Of a DNA stretch of 64,000 bases, positions 1 to 11,048 are shown piece by piece. The stretch is from Massospora cicadina (taxonomy: Eukaryota; Entomophthoromycota; Entomophthoromycetes; Entomophthorales; Entomophthoraceae): contig JAKSZP010009254.1 of the NCBI GenBank assembly GCA_022478985.1, positions 1 to 64,000 on the forward strand, given 5' to 3'. The number at the start of each line of letters is the position of its first letter. Position 1 is the first letter of the stretch. The notes beneath the pieces were generated by a model, which did not search any database, was not told the DNA's origin, and worked only from the letters and a program-made list of their open reading frames with translations. The position numbers and the translations under genes were made by a program.

Positions 1-357
1 AAAAGGATAATTACCCTATCCCCCATAGAAATGACATTTTTGGCACAACTCTCTGTATCCAAGTTCATTTCCACCATGGACTTGGCCAGAGGATACTGGC
101 AAGTGGACCTTTCTCCACAAGACCAGGTAATTGCGCTCTTATCTGAAGCAAAGGCCTGTTCCAACCCACTCAGCTACCTAAGAAATTGTGCAATGCGCCC
201 ACAATTTTTTCAGCGGGCAATGGATCACATACTACAGGACCTTAAGCTGAGTTATGTGACCATCTTTCTTGATGATAATACATTTCTTTCCAAAACTTTA
301 GGCGAGCATCTCATGCATCTAAAGTTAGTTTTCAACGCCTGCGTGCATCTAACATTA
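1..357 (+). pseudogene. Gyp-1 reverse transcriptase fragment
   Basis: The translation contains TMDLARGYWQVDLSPQDQ, the palm motif A of gypsy reverse transcriptases, then QRAMDHILQDLKLSYVTIFLDD, where FLDD is the YxDD catalytic box, then the FSKT-like SKTLGEHL motif. The reading is cut at 357 by LINE-A insertion inside LRASN..K and resumes at 2460. Frame disruptions between motif A and the QRAMDH motif show decay. It is the middle of a pol polyprotein, not a gene with its own start. Confidence 0.85.
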
Positions 358-666
358 GATTTTATTTTATTTAAATAAGGTAAGCTGACCAGGGGACAGA
401 CATTACCGAATATATGTGAAACTAAGAGAATAACTAAGAAATATAAAAATTGGGCACCCCAGGGTACTCAAGTTACCCCTGTTGCCAGCGGGACTGCCAG
501 GTATGGGGGGGTTGGTGCACTACTCCGAGGGGGTTTCCCCTGCTATGGAGCAGGTGTGAAGGAAAGGGTCTGTGTGGAGGAACCAGAGTGGGAACCATGA
601 TTCTATGAGCGCTTTTTGTCTTGGTCTCATATATCCATAGAGCCAGGCTTGGAAGTGCTCTAGTAA

Positions 667-1140
667 TTAACCATGAAATATGTTAATAATCCCATGAATG
701 GTTGGGACCGTGCCCTTGAACGCATCTAATGCAATTGTGTGTATTGTCCACATTGCAATGGGTATTATTAGGGAGCGGAGTGTAGATGGGATTGGTGACT
801 CGATCTGGAGCATGAAGATACTCTTTGATATCGAGAATTCCTGTTTGTTTTGAATCTTGAGCAGGCGTGCGACTTCCTGCCATATAGCTTTGGTTGGGGG
901 CATGTTTCTAGGCGGTGATGTAGGGATCCCTCCCCTACACATACTGCACATGTTTTGTGGATGGAGTTGGAGCGGTCCGCCGTCCTATAGGTCCTTCTCA
1001 AACAGCGCCAGGCGTTTGCTCTTATCCTTGGTTGTAGGAGTGGGTGGTGTGTCATTTTCCACATTGCTTTCTGTGTGGTTAAATCATAGGGAATGTCCAG
1101 CATATCTAGGTATTCTATCCTAGCTATGCTTGGGGTTGTT
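667..1140 (-). pseudogene. LINE-A ORF2 C-terminal zinc-binding region
   Basis: Frames at 1103-768 and 951-667 encode KAMWKMTHHPLLQPRIRANAW, TCAVC and a following H..C (RLETCP), the zf-RVT-like end found after the reverse transcriptase in several LINE clades. The same region occurs in LINE-A copy 3 near 49.2-48.7 kb (FKGTVPTI shared). A frameshift splits the domain. Confidence 0.65.
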
Positions 1141-1212
1141 GCAGAGCATATCCCTCTGGGGGTGGTTTTCTAGGTTTCTTAATTTGAATTGGGGGCTGGG
1201 TCGTCCCCTTCC

Positions 1213-2446
1213 CTATATAGTACCCATGTTCTCTATGGTCCATCCCATACGGCGGATAGTTTGGAGGATATGTTTGAAATGAGGGGAGGTTCCATGTGGA
1301 CCCGTTGCAGTAGGGTGCTTGGCAAGGTATGAAAGTAGTCTGGGTGGATTATGTGGGTTGGTTAATTTGAACGCAAGTGCAAAGTTAGTCCTTGCTACTC
1401 TGGACCAATGTTGTTGTGGGAGGTCTGGAGCAAGGATTTCCTTTATCCAGGTACCTAGGATGTGATTGGCATGGCTCTCAAAATCTATTAGTCCCATGCC
1501 TCCGCTTGAGCGTGGGCCAAATAGTGTTTCCATCCGTATAGGAGGGTGAGAGCCAGGCCACAGCCAGCCCTGGATAAGCGCGCGAATTGAGGTTATAAAG
1601 GTAGGTGAGAAGTCTATCGCATGGGCCTGGTACCACAGTATTGGGAGGATGAGCGAGTTAGCAACTGTAACTCGTCCTGTTAATCCTGGGGTTCTTCCCT
1701 TGAGGGAGGCGACGCCTTTGGATACCCGTTGTAACAGGTTACTTTCCATTGTCTCATTAGCATATCCCCCTGATTCTAGCCAGATTCCAAGGTGTCAGAT
1801 AGGAGTGGTGGTAGGAGATGTTGCAAAGGGTAATATAATTGGGTTTTTTCTTCGAGTGTTGGTGTGAGGTTCTGATGTTGTGGCCCAATTGTTTGTGTAT
1901 TTGCCTAAGAGGATGATTTCTGTCTTCCTTTTGTTGAGCGATGCATTGCTCACCTTGGAGTACTCCTCTAGAGTGTGTTCCAGCTGTCGGGCATCTTCAT
2001 TATTTGCTATACGTGCTATGCAGTCATCTGCAAAGGACAGTATCTTGACTGTTGGTTGTCCTTGTGCGGTTATCCCCATGAGACGTGAGTCAATTACTCG
2101 GAGGAGCGGGTCAAAGCTGAAATTGTATAGAAGTGGGCTGAGGGGATCCCCTTGTTTGAGCCCTCTGTGTGGTTTAATCTTGTTTGTTAGGAATCCAGGG
2201 CCGCATACAGCCATGGTTGCAGATTCTGTTAGGAGCATCGCCCATATTATGAATCTTGGTGGGAGTTTGAAGGCATGTAGACATTCTTTTAGGTATGGCC
2301 AGCTAACATGGTCATACGCCTTTTCCTGATCCAAGAAGACCAGGGCACCAGTTGCTTTGGATTGGCAAATATTTGCAACAGGGTGAATGTTGTTACATAT
2401 TGTACGCCCTGGTATAAGCCCAAACTGGTTGGGTGATAGGACGTCA
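1213..2446 (-). pseudogene. LINE-A ORF2: reverse transcriptase and thumb region
   Basis: The minus-strand frame from 2446 carries LSPNQFGLIPGRT, FLDQEKAYDHVSW (motif A), GLKQGDPLSPLLYNF (motif B) and SFADDCIARI (motif C, catalytic FADD). A following frame at 1749-1213 has the conserved post-RT stretch RVTVANSLILPILWY and GGMGLIDFESHANHIL. One frameshift near 1790 separates them. The endonuclease and everything upstream are missing through 5' truncation. Family: L1/Tx1-like LINE with a QGDPLSP motif. Confidence 0.85.
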
Positions 2447-2459
2447 GCATCTAACATTA

Positions 2460-3971
2460 AATTAAGTCATTAAAGTATAATTTTAAAAAGAAATTGAACT
2501 TTGTCGTACATTCAATCTCACATGAAGGGTCAACCCCTTCAATATAAGGTTGAGGCTATATCCAAAATGCCTGCTCCCAAAACCCTGCAAGATATACAGA
2601 TGTTTCTGGGTATTATGGGATATTACCATTAATTCATTCCAAAGTTCTCCTAACTCAGTGAGCCCCTCATACGTCTGTTGGACAAAAACACTCCACTCCA
2701 TTGGGGTGCTGAACAAAAAACCACGTTTTGAGACGCTAAAGCAGCTTTGCAAAAACATCCTATCTTAGGCACCCAGGCTATAGTAACATTTCTTATTTTT
2801 TACCAACATCTCTGATTATTCCATTGGATCCATCCTGGCTCAATTAGATGAGAACGGTGTAGATCATCCCATTTATACTTCACAAGATGCTCTCAAAAGC
2901 TTAATGCAACTACATCGTCTTTAAAAAAGAGTGCCTGGAAGTCTTTCTTGCTGTAAAATCTTAAATTCTTTTCTATACGGAACTTCAAGTACTGTGATTA
3001 TGACCACGCCTCTTTAAAGTGGTTACAAAATATAAAGGAGCTTACTGGACAGTTGGCTCGTTGGGCCTTGAAGCTTCAACCTTAAGTTATAAAAATTTAG
3101 CACTGAGCTGTAACTTATCATATGAATGTTGATGGGTTGATTCAGCTTCCTGTCCTTCACTTAGATAATAGTGAAGCTGAGAGATTACATGATCTCCTTA
3201 AGGCCCCTGATGCCTGGGATGATGAGGATGGATCTGTGACGAAAGTGTTAGCTTGACACTCCCATAAAATCATGGTGGAAAGTAAGAGATTATATAAGAA
3301 GGTAGGGGTAAACTGGTTGCCCTATCTTTGACCTTCAAAGCGAGTACCTGTGATCATGGAGGCTCACTCTGTCCTAGGGCACAGTGGAGTGCATAACCCT
3401 ATGAATGGGTTAAAGATTGGTACTATTTGGAGGTAATCATGGAAACCCTTGTCAAAGTCCTGGATGCTTGCTTAACCTGTAAAAAGCAATCTAGCTTCAG
3501 GACTAAATATTACTACCAACCTACTACGCCCCAACAACCATTCCACATGATAAACCTAGATTTGGTTGGTCCCCTACTCTAAACTATCAGTGGGATTTGA
3601 TACATACTGGTAGGGATTGATCACTTCACTGAATAGTTTGAAGCTGTTGCTCTCCCAACTCAAACTGCTAAAGCTACCACGACCTTCTTACTATAATATA
3701 TTCTCACCTGGCACGGTTGTCCTCAGGTCTTACTTTTTGACAACAGGAAAATCCACCTCCAGAGTGGTTAAGATCTTGGCTTCCTCCATGGAAAAAATGA
3801 CTCTTCTCAACCACATACAACCTTTACACAAATGGGACTGTGGAAAGAGCAAATGAAACCTTGGTTTCCATTTTACGGTAAATTGCTAGTTTAAACCATC
3901 TATACTTGATTCAATTTTTGTTTAGTGCTTTTATGTCCTATATATTAGCTATCATCAAATTCTTAAAATTT
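2460..3971 (+). pseudogene. Gyp-1 RNase H and integrase, decayed
   Basis: After the LINE the Gyp-1 reading continues with the connection region (KTLQDIQMFLGIMGYYH), the RNase H stretch (IIPFIL-type, HASLKWLQNIKELTGQLARWALKLQ) and then integrase: CLTCKKQSS of the zinc finger, INLDLVGP (first catalytic Asp), VGIDHFTE, WHGCPQVLLFDN (second Asp) and NGTVERANETL (catalytic Glu). The pieces lie in shifting frames with several stops, so no protein is made. The frame breaks at about 3972, where the ORF1-only element inserted. Confidence 0.75.
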
Positions 3972-3991
3972 ATCCTTTCTCCGCTCAATAT

Positions 3992-5901
3992 CACTTTTGA
4001 GTGAATTTAAAAAATTACAGCAGATCTAAACAACTCCAGAAAACTGACACACAGCAAAACCCCAATGTCATCGGCCCTACTGCCCACCTCTCCAACATGG
4101 GGCAGCAGAAAAACCCCTATCATCTTCCGTCCAGCTGGAAAATGCTTTCAAATTAAGTCAACCAGCCCCCCAATGCCTTGGGTTGATAGGTTCCCTCCAT
4201 GGATCTCATCCTCAATCTTGCACATTCCCAAGCGGTGCTTCATAGCCCCAATGTGCTCTCTAAATCAAGATGTAATTTGGCTTTCAGGTTGAATATGGTA
4301 ATTTTTTCCCTACAACAATAAACAAATCATAGAATTAGCCCAGGTGCTTATGCAGCCTGCAGGCTTTATTGACTTCCGCCCTTATAAGGGGTACTTTGAC
4401 CTCAGCTTCACCTGTGAAGCTGATGCTGCAATTGTAGCCAAAATTCCCCTGGTGTTCCAGAGAACCCTTATCCCAACCACTTGCACCCAATTGCCTGATG
4501 ACAACGCTCTTGTGGTTCAATTTGAAGGCCTCCCCACCCACCTCCCCCTGAGACTTTATACAACGAACTAATAGCTGGGTTGTCAGTATATGGCGCTGAC
4601 CTCATTCTACAATTTGTGGTTCCCAATGAAGCCAACCAACTTGCAGGCCCTCGCGCCTTTGCACTATATTCCCAATATCATACAAAATCACCATTTTAAA
4701 ACCCATTACACCGTTGTCCCCACTGCCCCTAACCACTCTTATGGGCCATAGTAGACAAAGGGCTCACGATCTGCCCCATTGTTTTGACCTGGACCACTTA
4801 TAACGGTTCTGCCCCACCATAACCTGAGATGTGGCCCAACGCTTGACTCCCTCCCATGATGCCTCCATTGCTGACATAAAAACTTTTTTCAAATGGGTAC
4901 AATCCTTCCTCCCCCTCCACCCAAAATGGTAGATGCAACTGCCACTGATTCAGCCAATAAGAAACCTACATGTCAGGCCCCCAATCCCACTCCAACTAAT
5001 CAGAAGCCAGCGTGGACCCCAGTAAATTCAAAAAAAACCACTTAGCCACCCAACACAGCCCACCCGTATGCTAGTTGACCTATTGTTTTCAACCAAAATC
5101 CCTGGGATTCCTTGGAGAAAGCAGATGATTTGGGAAATCTTATCCCTGATTTTGTCGAGGCCCCAGGCCTCAAAATGTACCTAAATGCAGAATATGCAGC
5201 TTAATTTCCAACTTGGCACTATGTTCTACATTCTGATACTGATTAATTCAAAAGTGATCATCAACCCACCAAAGAGGTTGTTGCCTCCCCTGATTGTTGC
5301 CACCTCAAAAGCCATAGTGAAATCAGTCGTAGTTTTGGCCAAGGGGATACCTGCCCCTGTCCTTCCCCCATGAATCAGTTTCATAAAAAAGAATTCCTCC
5401 AATTCCACTAAGTTGCCAACAAAGCAATACAAAAAGTTATGATGGTTGCAAAATTTGGCTCCAAGACCTGCATTATCAGCATCAACATCGCCACCTTCAC
5501 CACCCCACCCAAAGTTCAACTCAAGTCTGAGAAAGCCCTATCTGAATATATCACCACCCTACTCATAGCTAAATTTGAGCTGCAAGTTGCACTCTGATAC
5601 CTCAACCCCCATTTTGAGGATGCACCCATGCCCATACTCTCAGCGCTCTGCCATACATTGTCTGACAAATAGGAGGAAGATGAGCCTATTGATACCTACT
5701 CACCCCCCACCATGGACACATAGCGGTTTACTGCATCTGACCTGGTTAGATCATTTTAGTTTTACTTTTTATTTTTTGATTTAGTTTGAGTGATACGCTC
5801 ATCTCTTTCTGTTTGTTAAATTCTAGTCTAGTATAAGTTTTGCTCCTCAGAGCTCAGTATTGTCTATCTCCTGGTCAGCTTTACCTCAGTTAAATAAAAA
5901 A
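3992..5901 (+). mobile_element. ORF1-only retroposon, copy A (half-LINE)
   Basis: About 1.9 kb, with homologues at 18322-20210 (-) and 52270-54191 (+). It begins with atcacttttgag, encodes a decayed LINE-type ORF1 (N-terminus SALLPTSPTWGSRKTP; RRM-like FIDFRPYKGYFDLSFTCE and VVQFEGLPTHLPL), has no reverse transcriptase, and ends in a tail (cctggtcagctttacctcag then TTAAATAAAA) shared with LINE-A. It splits Gyp-1: YHQILK lies left and TPFHNLYSWVPGV right, with an imperfect duplication (atcctttctccgctcaatat at 3972 against actcctttccacaacttat at 5902). Confidence 0.75.
4054..5790 (+). pseudogene. ORF1 protein of half-LINE copy A
   Basis: Fragments in order: start region from the ATG at 4065 (4065-4292), RRM-like core (4344-4571, FIDFRPYKGYFDLSFTCEAD), a degraded zinc-knuckle region near 4770, a Pro/Thr-rich linker, and a C-terminal region (about 5185-5780). 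Copies B and C show the same order. Multiple frameshifts and stops rule out function. By analogy with LINE ORF1 proteins it would bind RNA, but that is inferred from layout. Confidence 0.6.
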
Positions 5902-6300
5902 ACTCCTTTCCACAACTTATATAGTTGGGTTCCAGGAGTACCTGCTCTGTTATACAAATATGACTTTTCTGCTAGGACTGATGACACTGAAAAAGCCCTG
6001 TTAAGTTTGCCCAATACATCATTCAGCTTCAGTCATATACCATGACTAACCTAGCTAAAGTTGTTACCAAAAAGGCTTAGCAGCTAATAGGCATAGACAA
6101 CCTCTACCCTCCTTCCAAATATCAGTTTTGGTGTTATATTATCACAATTTCATCACCCCCAGAAGTGATAAGCTTAGGACCATTTGGGAAGGCCCATTAA
6201 CTGTTATTTATAGGAGGGGCAATGAAGACTCCTTCAAGTCTATTGTAACAAGAGTCACTATCATCCAGGTCCACGGATGATTTTTACACCCTTATTCTCC
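5902..6300 (+). pseudogene. Gyp-1 integrase C-terminus
   Basis: Right of the half-LINE the gypsy frame resumes as TPFHNLYSWVPGVPALLYKYDF, then VLYYHNFITPRSDKLRTIWEGPLTVIYRR (6120-6215). The last part is the GPY/F-type module at the end of gypsy integrases (DKLRTIWEGPL). The reading then runs to the polypurine tract at 6311. Stops interrupt it. Confidence 0.7.
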
Positions 6301-6395
6301 ACACAGCATGCCTGAGGGGGTAATGCCAGACAATTAGATGTCCAGTTAGTTAGAAAAAAATGTTTCAGTGGAAAAAAGTCTGAAATTTACCCTAT

Positions 6396-6624
6396 AAAGA
6401 TAACCATTATTAAATATTACAAATCACTGAGCAAATCATAAACATGTTTTTAGTGCACACATACTAGAAGGTTGGCACATATGTAGTTTTCACAACACTA
6501 TGAACCAATCTCTCATAGCTAATGATTCAACTACTGTATGTGTCAACATTTTAGTGCATGCGCACTAGAAAATGCGCTTAGAATTTGCTCAGTGATTCAT
6601 AATATTTAAGAATGGTTATATTTT
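6396..6624. mobile_element. MITE-like element with long terminal inverted repeats
   Basis: The left end (ataaccattattaaatatta, then aatcactgagcaaat) is matched by the reverse complement of the right end (agaatggttat, tgctcagtgatt) over about 45 bp with few mismatches. Inside, TAGTGCACACATACTAG and TAGTGCATGCGCACTAG face each other as a second inverted pair. Length is about 229 bp with no coding potential. It lies in the presumed Gyp-1 3' LTR. The target duplication is not clear, so the DNA-transposon superfamily is not assigned. Confidence 0.6.
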
Positions 6625-7193
6625 TTGGGTCAATAATATGATATAGTCCCAACCTCAACACGATGCAATCAATTGGAGAAATAAATCTACTCCTCACATT
6701 CAGATAGAAAGCTCCAATTAAGCTGACATGGAAATCCAGACACCCTGGAAGAATAGCATACTTTTGCAGAAGTCTACCCACGCCCAACCTTGAATTTGGT
6801 TTATGTTACTAACTAAAAATAACCCTTTTTATAGACCTGAAGGGTTCAAGGGGATAAATTTATTTTATTTACTAATCACCCTCTAGGATATCAGGCATTC
6901 AGCCAAAGCAAACAAATTTTGTAGATGCATGATTGGATTGTATTAAAATATTTTACATGGATGCGTCATGCTTTCATTAACCCAACACTTGATATTAAGT
7001 TAAGTCAAGGTAAAACCTTCTGAGAGTTCTGATAAGCCACATTATCATTTGCCCAAATCAAGTCACTCTCTGTCTATTCTGAATTATGATGTTCTTCTCA
7101 TTTTTAGCCCTGACTTCCCAGAAATACTAGGAGTCAACATTATAATTAGGGAATGCTTTTACCCCCCCCAAATTTTGTTATTGATAAAACTAT
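6625..7193. other. Presumed remainder of Gyp-1 3' LTR; no gene seen
   Basis: AT-rich DNA between the MITE and the first LTR of the TRIM array. I see no coding frame with family motifs. It probably contains the rest of the Gyp-1 LTR, but no second LTR copy in the window aligns well enough to fix its end. Confidence 0.35.
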
Positions 7194-7587
7194 TGAAACT
7201 ATTGATAGTTGTACATTAATCTCGTAAGGTTGGGAATTACAAGATTTTGGGTATGTCAATGGTTGCAATTTTGTAATTCTGATGAGGATTTCCTAATTGG
7301 ATCAATAACAGGATATTTATTTTAATAAATATTTAAGTGGTTGTCCATTTTGAGTTTTCCCATTTGCTGATGAGTTTCTAAGATGACATTAATTCTGGAG
7401 GCTTTTATGTGCCTCATGACTGACAATGCATTTAGCCTTTTTAGGTATTATTTTGAAGTGAAGTAAGCCCTGATGGACCTCATATTGGAATTCTATGCTA
7501 AACTTTGAGTTTAACCCAATAAAGGCCACTATTTGCTAGATCTGTTATATTTAATATAATTTTATTATTATATTTATTTGTTTGGCA
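7194..7587 (+). repeat. TRIM-like LTR 1
   Basis: 394 bp. It contains the shared blocks atctcgtaaggttgggaatt, cattttgagttttcccattt and ccaataaaggccactatttg, and ends TTTGGCA. It contains an AATAAA signal near its 3' part. The 5' boundary is set by alignment to LTRs 2 and 3. Confidence 0.65.
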
Positions 7588-8360
7588 GGTTGGTTTGGCG
7601 CAAATGGCAGTGCAATAGGAAGTGAGGAAGGAGTGGACATCCTGAGTTCCTTTGGGGTGGTGATGCCCTGATGGAGCTGAATACCCCAATCTAGTGGAGG
7701 GTGGCTGGGGAGCTTGTCAAAAGCCATAGTGTGAGTAACCAGAGGCTGACAGGACATCTTTATCCACCTCGCCTCAGCCAGCACCAATCCCTTCAGGATG
7801 GCAGTTTCCAGAGTGACCTTGAGGTGATTGAGGCCACTTAGCCACACCTTGGCTGGTGTGCCCAGCAAGGCCACCCACCCAGGTAGGAGCCTTAGGTGGT
7901 TTGATACAGCTATTGCCCTTTCCCTCATGGGAGTGACCCCATATGGGGGTTCAGGTTCACAGCCGGTGGCAGGCTGGGCCTTGGGAGCCCCACCGTGACA
8001 TTATTCCAAAGTCAACCTTATCTTGGCAGGCTGTGGTTCCAGAGAGCCTGTGAGATGGCCGTGGTTGCTGTTCCGGGCATTGGCATGGGCCATCGATCCT
8101 TTTTATTGGTTTTGTGAGGCCTTCTGACAAAGGGTTGGGGTGCTTATAGGTGGCCAGACTGCTGGCGGTTGATGGCCCCTTGTGCCAATCAGGAGACCTC
8201 CAGGGAACCCGTTGATTTGATCTGGGGGCTCTGGACTTCCGTCCAACTTCCCCAGGCTGCCCTTGGAAAAAGGTTCCCCATCAAAAAAGTTGTTGGTCAC
8301 TGCACGCCTGCCTTGGCAATCCATGTTTAGATCCACTGGGATTCTTGTTCAAGGGGGTGA

Positions 8361-8751
8361 TGTAATAGTCAATGATCATACATAAATCTCATAAGGTTGA
8401 GAATTACAAGATTTGTGTATGTCAATAGTTGCAATTTTGTTATTCCAATGAGGTTTTACTAATCAAATCAATTTTGAAATAATTATTTTAATAAATATTT
8501 GAGTGATTGTCCATTTTGAGGTCTACCCATTTGCCAACGAGTTGCCAGGATGTCATTAATTCTGGAGGCTTTTATTTGCCTCATGACTGCAATGCATTTA
8601 GCCTTTTTAGGTATTATTTTAAAGCAAGATCAGCCACAATGAACCTCACTTTTGAAATATATTCCAAACTCTGAGTTCACCCCAATAAAGGCTGCTATTT
8701 GATAGACCTGTTATGTTTAATATAATTTAGTATTATATTGCTTTTTTGGCA
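8361..8751 (+). repeat. TRIM-like LTR 2
   Basis: 391 bp, starting TGTAATAGTC directly after the purine tract aagggggtga and ending TTTTGGCA. It aligns along its whole length with LTR 1 and LTR 3. Confidence 0.72.
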
Positions 8752-9525
8752 GGTTGGTTTGGCACAAATGGCAGTGTGATAAGATGTGAGGAAAGGAGTG
8801 AATGTCTTGAGGCCTTTTGGAGTGGCGATGCCCTGGCAGAGCAGAATACCCTGTCCCAGTGGAGGTTAGCTGGGGAAGCTTGTCAAAAGCCATGGTGCGG
8901 GTAACCAGAGGCTGGCAGGACATTGATGTCCACCGCACCTCTTCCTGCATCCATTCTACAGAATGGCAGTTGCCAAAGTGGCCCTGAAGCAACAGAGGCC
9001 AGTTTGCTGCTCCTTGGCCTGGTGTGCCTGGCAAGGCCACCCCCAGATATGTGTCTTAGGGGTTTGTTACAGCTATTGCCCTTTCCCTTGTGGGAGTGCC
9101 CCCATCTGGGGGTTTGGTTCAAGGCTGGTGGTGGGCTGGGCCTTAGGAGCTCCATCTGTGATATTATTTTAAAGTCAACCTTACCTTGATGGGCTGTGGT
9201 TCCAGCCAGCCTGCAATATGGCTGCAGCCAATGTTTAAAATTGCCATGGGCCATCAATCCTTTTTGTTGGACTTGTGGGGCCTTCTGGCAAAGTGGATGG
9301 AGAGCTTTGGGGGTGGGACAGACTGCTAACAATTGATGGCTTCTTGTGACCCTCAGGAGACCTCTAGAGAACCCATTTATTTGATCTGGGGGCTCTGGAC
9401 ATCCATCTGACTTCCCCAGGCTGCCTACAGAAAAAGGTCCCTTGTTGAAAATATTGTTGGTCGCTGCACACCTGCCTTGATAATCTGGGTTTGGATCTAC
9501 CATGATTCTCATTTTAAGGGGGTGA

Positions 9526-9916
9526 TGTAACATTTAATGATTGTACATGAATCTCATAAGGTGTGAAGAATGAGATTTGAGTATGTCAATGGTTGCAATC
9601 TATTATTCTGATGAGGTTTTCCTAATTGGGTCAATAGTGGGATAATTATTTTAATAGATATTTAAGTGATTGTCCATTTTGGGGGTTTCCCATTTGCTGA
9701 TGAGTTTCTGGGACACTGTTGATTCTAGAGGCTTTTATGTGCCTCATGACTGACAATGCATTTAGCCCTTTAAGGTATTAAATCAAAGTGAGATCAGCCC
9801 TGATGGACCTCACTTTGGAATTCTATTCCAAACTTCAAGTTCACCCAATAAAGGCCACTATTTGCTAGACCCATTATAATTAATATAAATTATTATTGTA
9901 TTTTATTCATTTGGCA
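9526..9916 (+). repeat. TRIM-like LTR 3
   Basis: 391 bp, the same length as LTR 2. It starts TGTAACATTT after ttttaagggggtga and ends TTTGGCA. It is followed by the same post-LTR sequence (ggttggttaggtacaaatgg) as the others. Confidence 0.72.
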
Positions 9917-10449
9917 GGTTGGTTAGGTACAAATGGTGGTGCTTTAGGAAGTGAGGTGTCATGGAAATGGCAGAAGAAGTTTAGACCATTCTTCCAGTTG
10001 GGATGCATAAACACCCAAAAAGCAAGCCAGAATGCCAGAGGCATTGCTGACCGGATGACTTGGTATGGAGCCAGGCAGTGGGAAGTGATGAAGTGTTGGT
10101 GCAGCAACATGGTGAGAATGATCCCAATGACAAACCACACTGAACCCACTCCCAACCCAGGGGGTCTTGCTGCAGGGGGTGGAATCACTGAGATAGTTTC
10201 AATAAGATCCTCAGCATATGGTGCCACCTCAACTGGGGTGGCAAGGAGATGGATTCTCTCTTGCAATTGGTGGACATATGGCCACAAGATTCCCATGTAT
10301 TGCTGCCAGAAGTTAGTGATCATGGGGTTGTAAAGCCAAAAATATTGGACTCGCTGAACCCAATTAATGACAGAGGGGGCCATAGTGACCAAGAGTACTG
10401 GTAGAGCCCATCCGGTGTACAGACTGATGGGCCACCAGGGAAATGCCAT
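9907..10449 (-). CDS. LTR-encoded ORF L2: predicted membrane protein segment, 180 codons open
   Basis: ATG at 10449-10447. Hydrophobic stretches lie at about residues 8-28 (WPISLYTGWALPVLLVTM), 102-117 (GSVWFVIGIILTMLL) and 133-149 (RSAMPLAFWLAFWVFM), with a Pro-rich segment at 89-98. The LTR ends at residue 164-165 (HFHD), so the last residues belong to the TRIM flank. In complete Gyp-2 copies this frame continues as IIDQPLF into the internal region, so L2 is probably the N-terminal part of the first polyprotein. This solo copy has no promoter context of its own and may not be expressed. No known family is recognised. Confidence 0.5.
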   Translation of the reverse strand: MAFPWWPISLYTGWALPVLLVTMAPSVINWVQRVQYFWLYNPMITNFWQQYMGILWPYVHQLQERIHLLATPVEVAPYAEDLIETISVIPPPAARPPGLGVGSVWFVIGIILTMLLHQHFITSHCLAPYQVIRSAMPLAFWLAFWVFMHPNWKNGLNFFCHFHDTSLPKAPPFVPNQPAK

Positions 10450-10730
10450 TAGGGATGCAGTTGGAAGAAAAATAAAATTTGTTTAGTTTTTTGGTAAATT
10501 TTTATTTGAAGGAAAAGTAAGAAAATTGACCAACAATTTTCTCAGTGCTATGCAATTGATTAAATAGTGGTCAATTGGGGTAGTGATAAGATGGGATCAG
10601 GTCCCACAATTTTGACCTAACTGGTGAATTGTTTGGGAATGGGCAGGTTTGTTCCTTGAGAACTGACATCACAAAATTTGGCAGTGGGCTGAGTCTCTGT
10701 CAGTTTGACCTCAAACGTCCAAACTGGGGC

Positions 10731-11027
10731 TCAGCTACATTTCTGACAGTTGGCATGACAGTGTTTGGCCTGACAAGCGATGGGAATCCCCCAAGGCCAC
10801 CCCACATAGGGGTGGGTCCATTTGGTTGGGAATGGGTTTGGGACGCCCAACCTGCCCGCTCTCAGTCGCTGAACCATCCATTTGGTCAAAGGCAGCACAT
10901 CAGCTGCAATGCCCAAATTGCCAAATGAGGGCTTTGAACCCTCATCAATGGCACCCAATGTTAGTTCTATCAGCTTATTGATTGAATTGGAGCTGTCAGG
11001 TGTTCCAGCTGATACCTCAGTCTTCAT
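10731..11027 (-). pseudogene. LTR-encoded ORF L1, C-terminal part (solo LTR S)
   Basis: A 98-residue frame containing LGIAADVLPLTKWMVQRL and GRLGVPNPFPTKWTHPYVG. The matching piece in Gyp-2 (-) at 38734-38534 reads LGVAPDAMPLTERIVQRL and GRLGVPNPFSTKWAHPYVG. The 22.4 kb copy has HRWVGHPKLVSNQLGLPLCG at the same place. Shared residues across diverged LTRs suggest it was once coding. Its link to the N-terminal L1 frame is broken here by a frameshift. Confidence 0.5.
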
Positions 11028-11048
11028 GCCTTTCCAGCCATTTGAGAT

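Larger units (their letters stand above)
358..2446 (-). mobile_element. LINE-A copy 1, 5'-truncated, with target-site duplication
   Basis: Non-LTR retrotransposon 3' half on the minus strand. It starts (5' side) at about 2446 inside the reverse transcriptase and ends at about 358 in an AAATAAA-type tail preceded by GGTAATGTCTGTCCCC. The 13-bp duplication GCATCTAACATTA flanks it at 345-357 and 2447-2459, and joining the flanks restores the Gyp-1 pol reading. 5' truncation plus a variable-length duplication is the signature of target-primed reverse transcription. Confidence 0.88.
1..7193 (+). mobile_element. Gyp-1 (+): decayed Ty3/gypsy retrotransposon copy, 5' end outside the window
   Basis: A gypsy pol reads left to right in three pieces: reverse transcriptase at 1-357, RNase H and integrase at about 2460-3971, integrase C-terminus at 5902-6300. 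A LINE-A fragment (358-2446) and an ORF1-only retroposon (3992-5901) fill the gaps, and both breaks are flanked by target duplications, so this is one element with two later insertions. The pol frames match the reverse copy at 54.6-59.1 kb. A purine-rich stretch (tgagggggtaa, 6311-6321) before TGCCAGACA at 6322 looks like the polypurine tract and 3' LTR start. The right end of the LTR is uncertain. Many stops and frameshifts make the copy inactive. Confidence 0.8.

Noticed and set aside
1880..2329. 149-codon plus-strand frame
   Set aside because: Antisense shadow of the LINE-A reverse transcriptase; the minus-strand frame carries all the RT motifs.
8883..9533. 216-codon open frame on the minus strand of the TRIM internal region
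   Set aside because: The same region in unit 1 (7551-8336) is broken by stops and shifts, and the frame opposes the orientation given by the purine tract. No family motif is seen.
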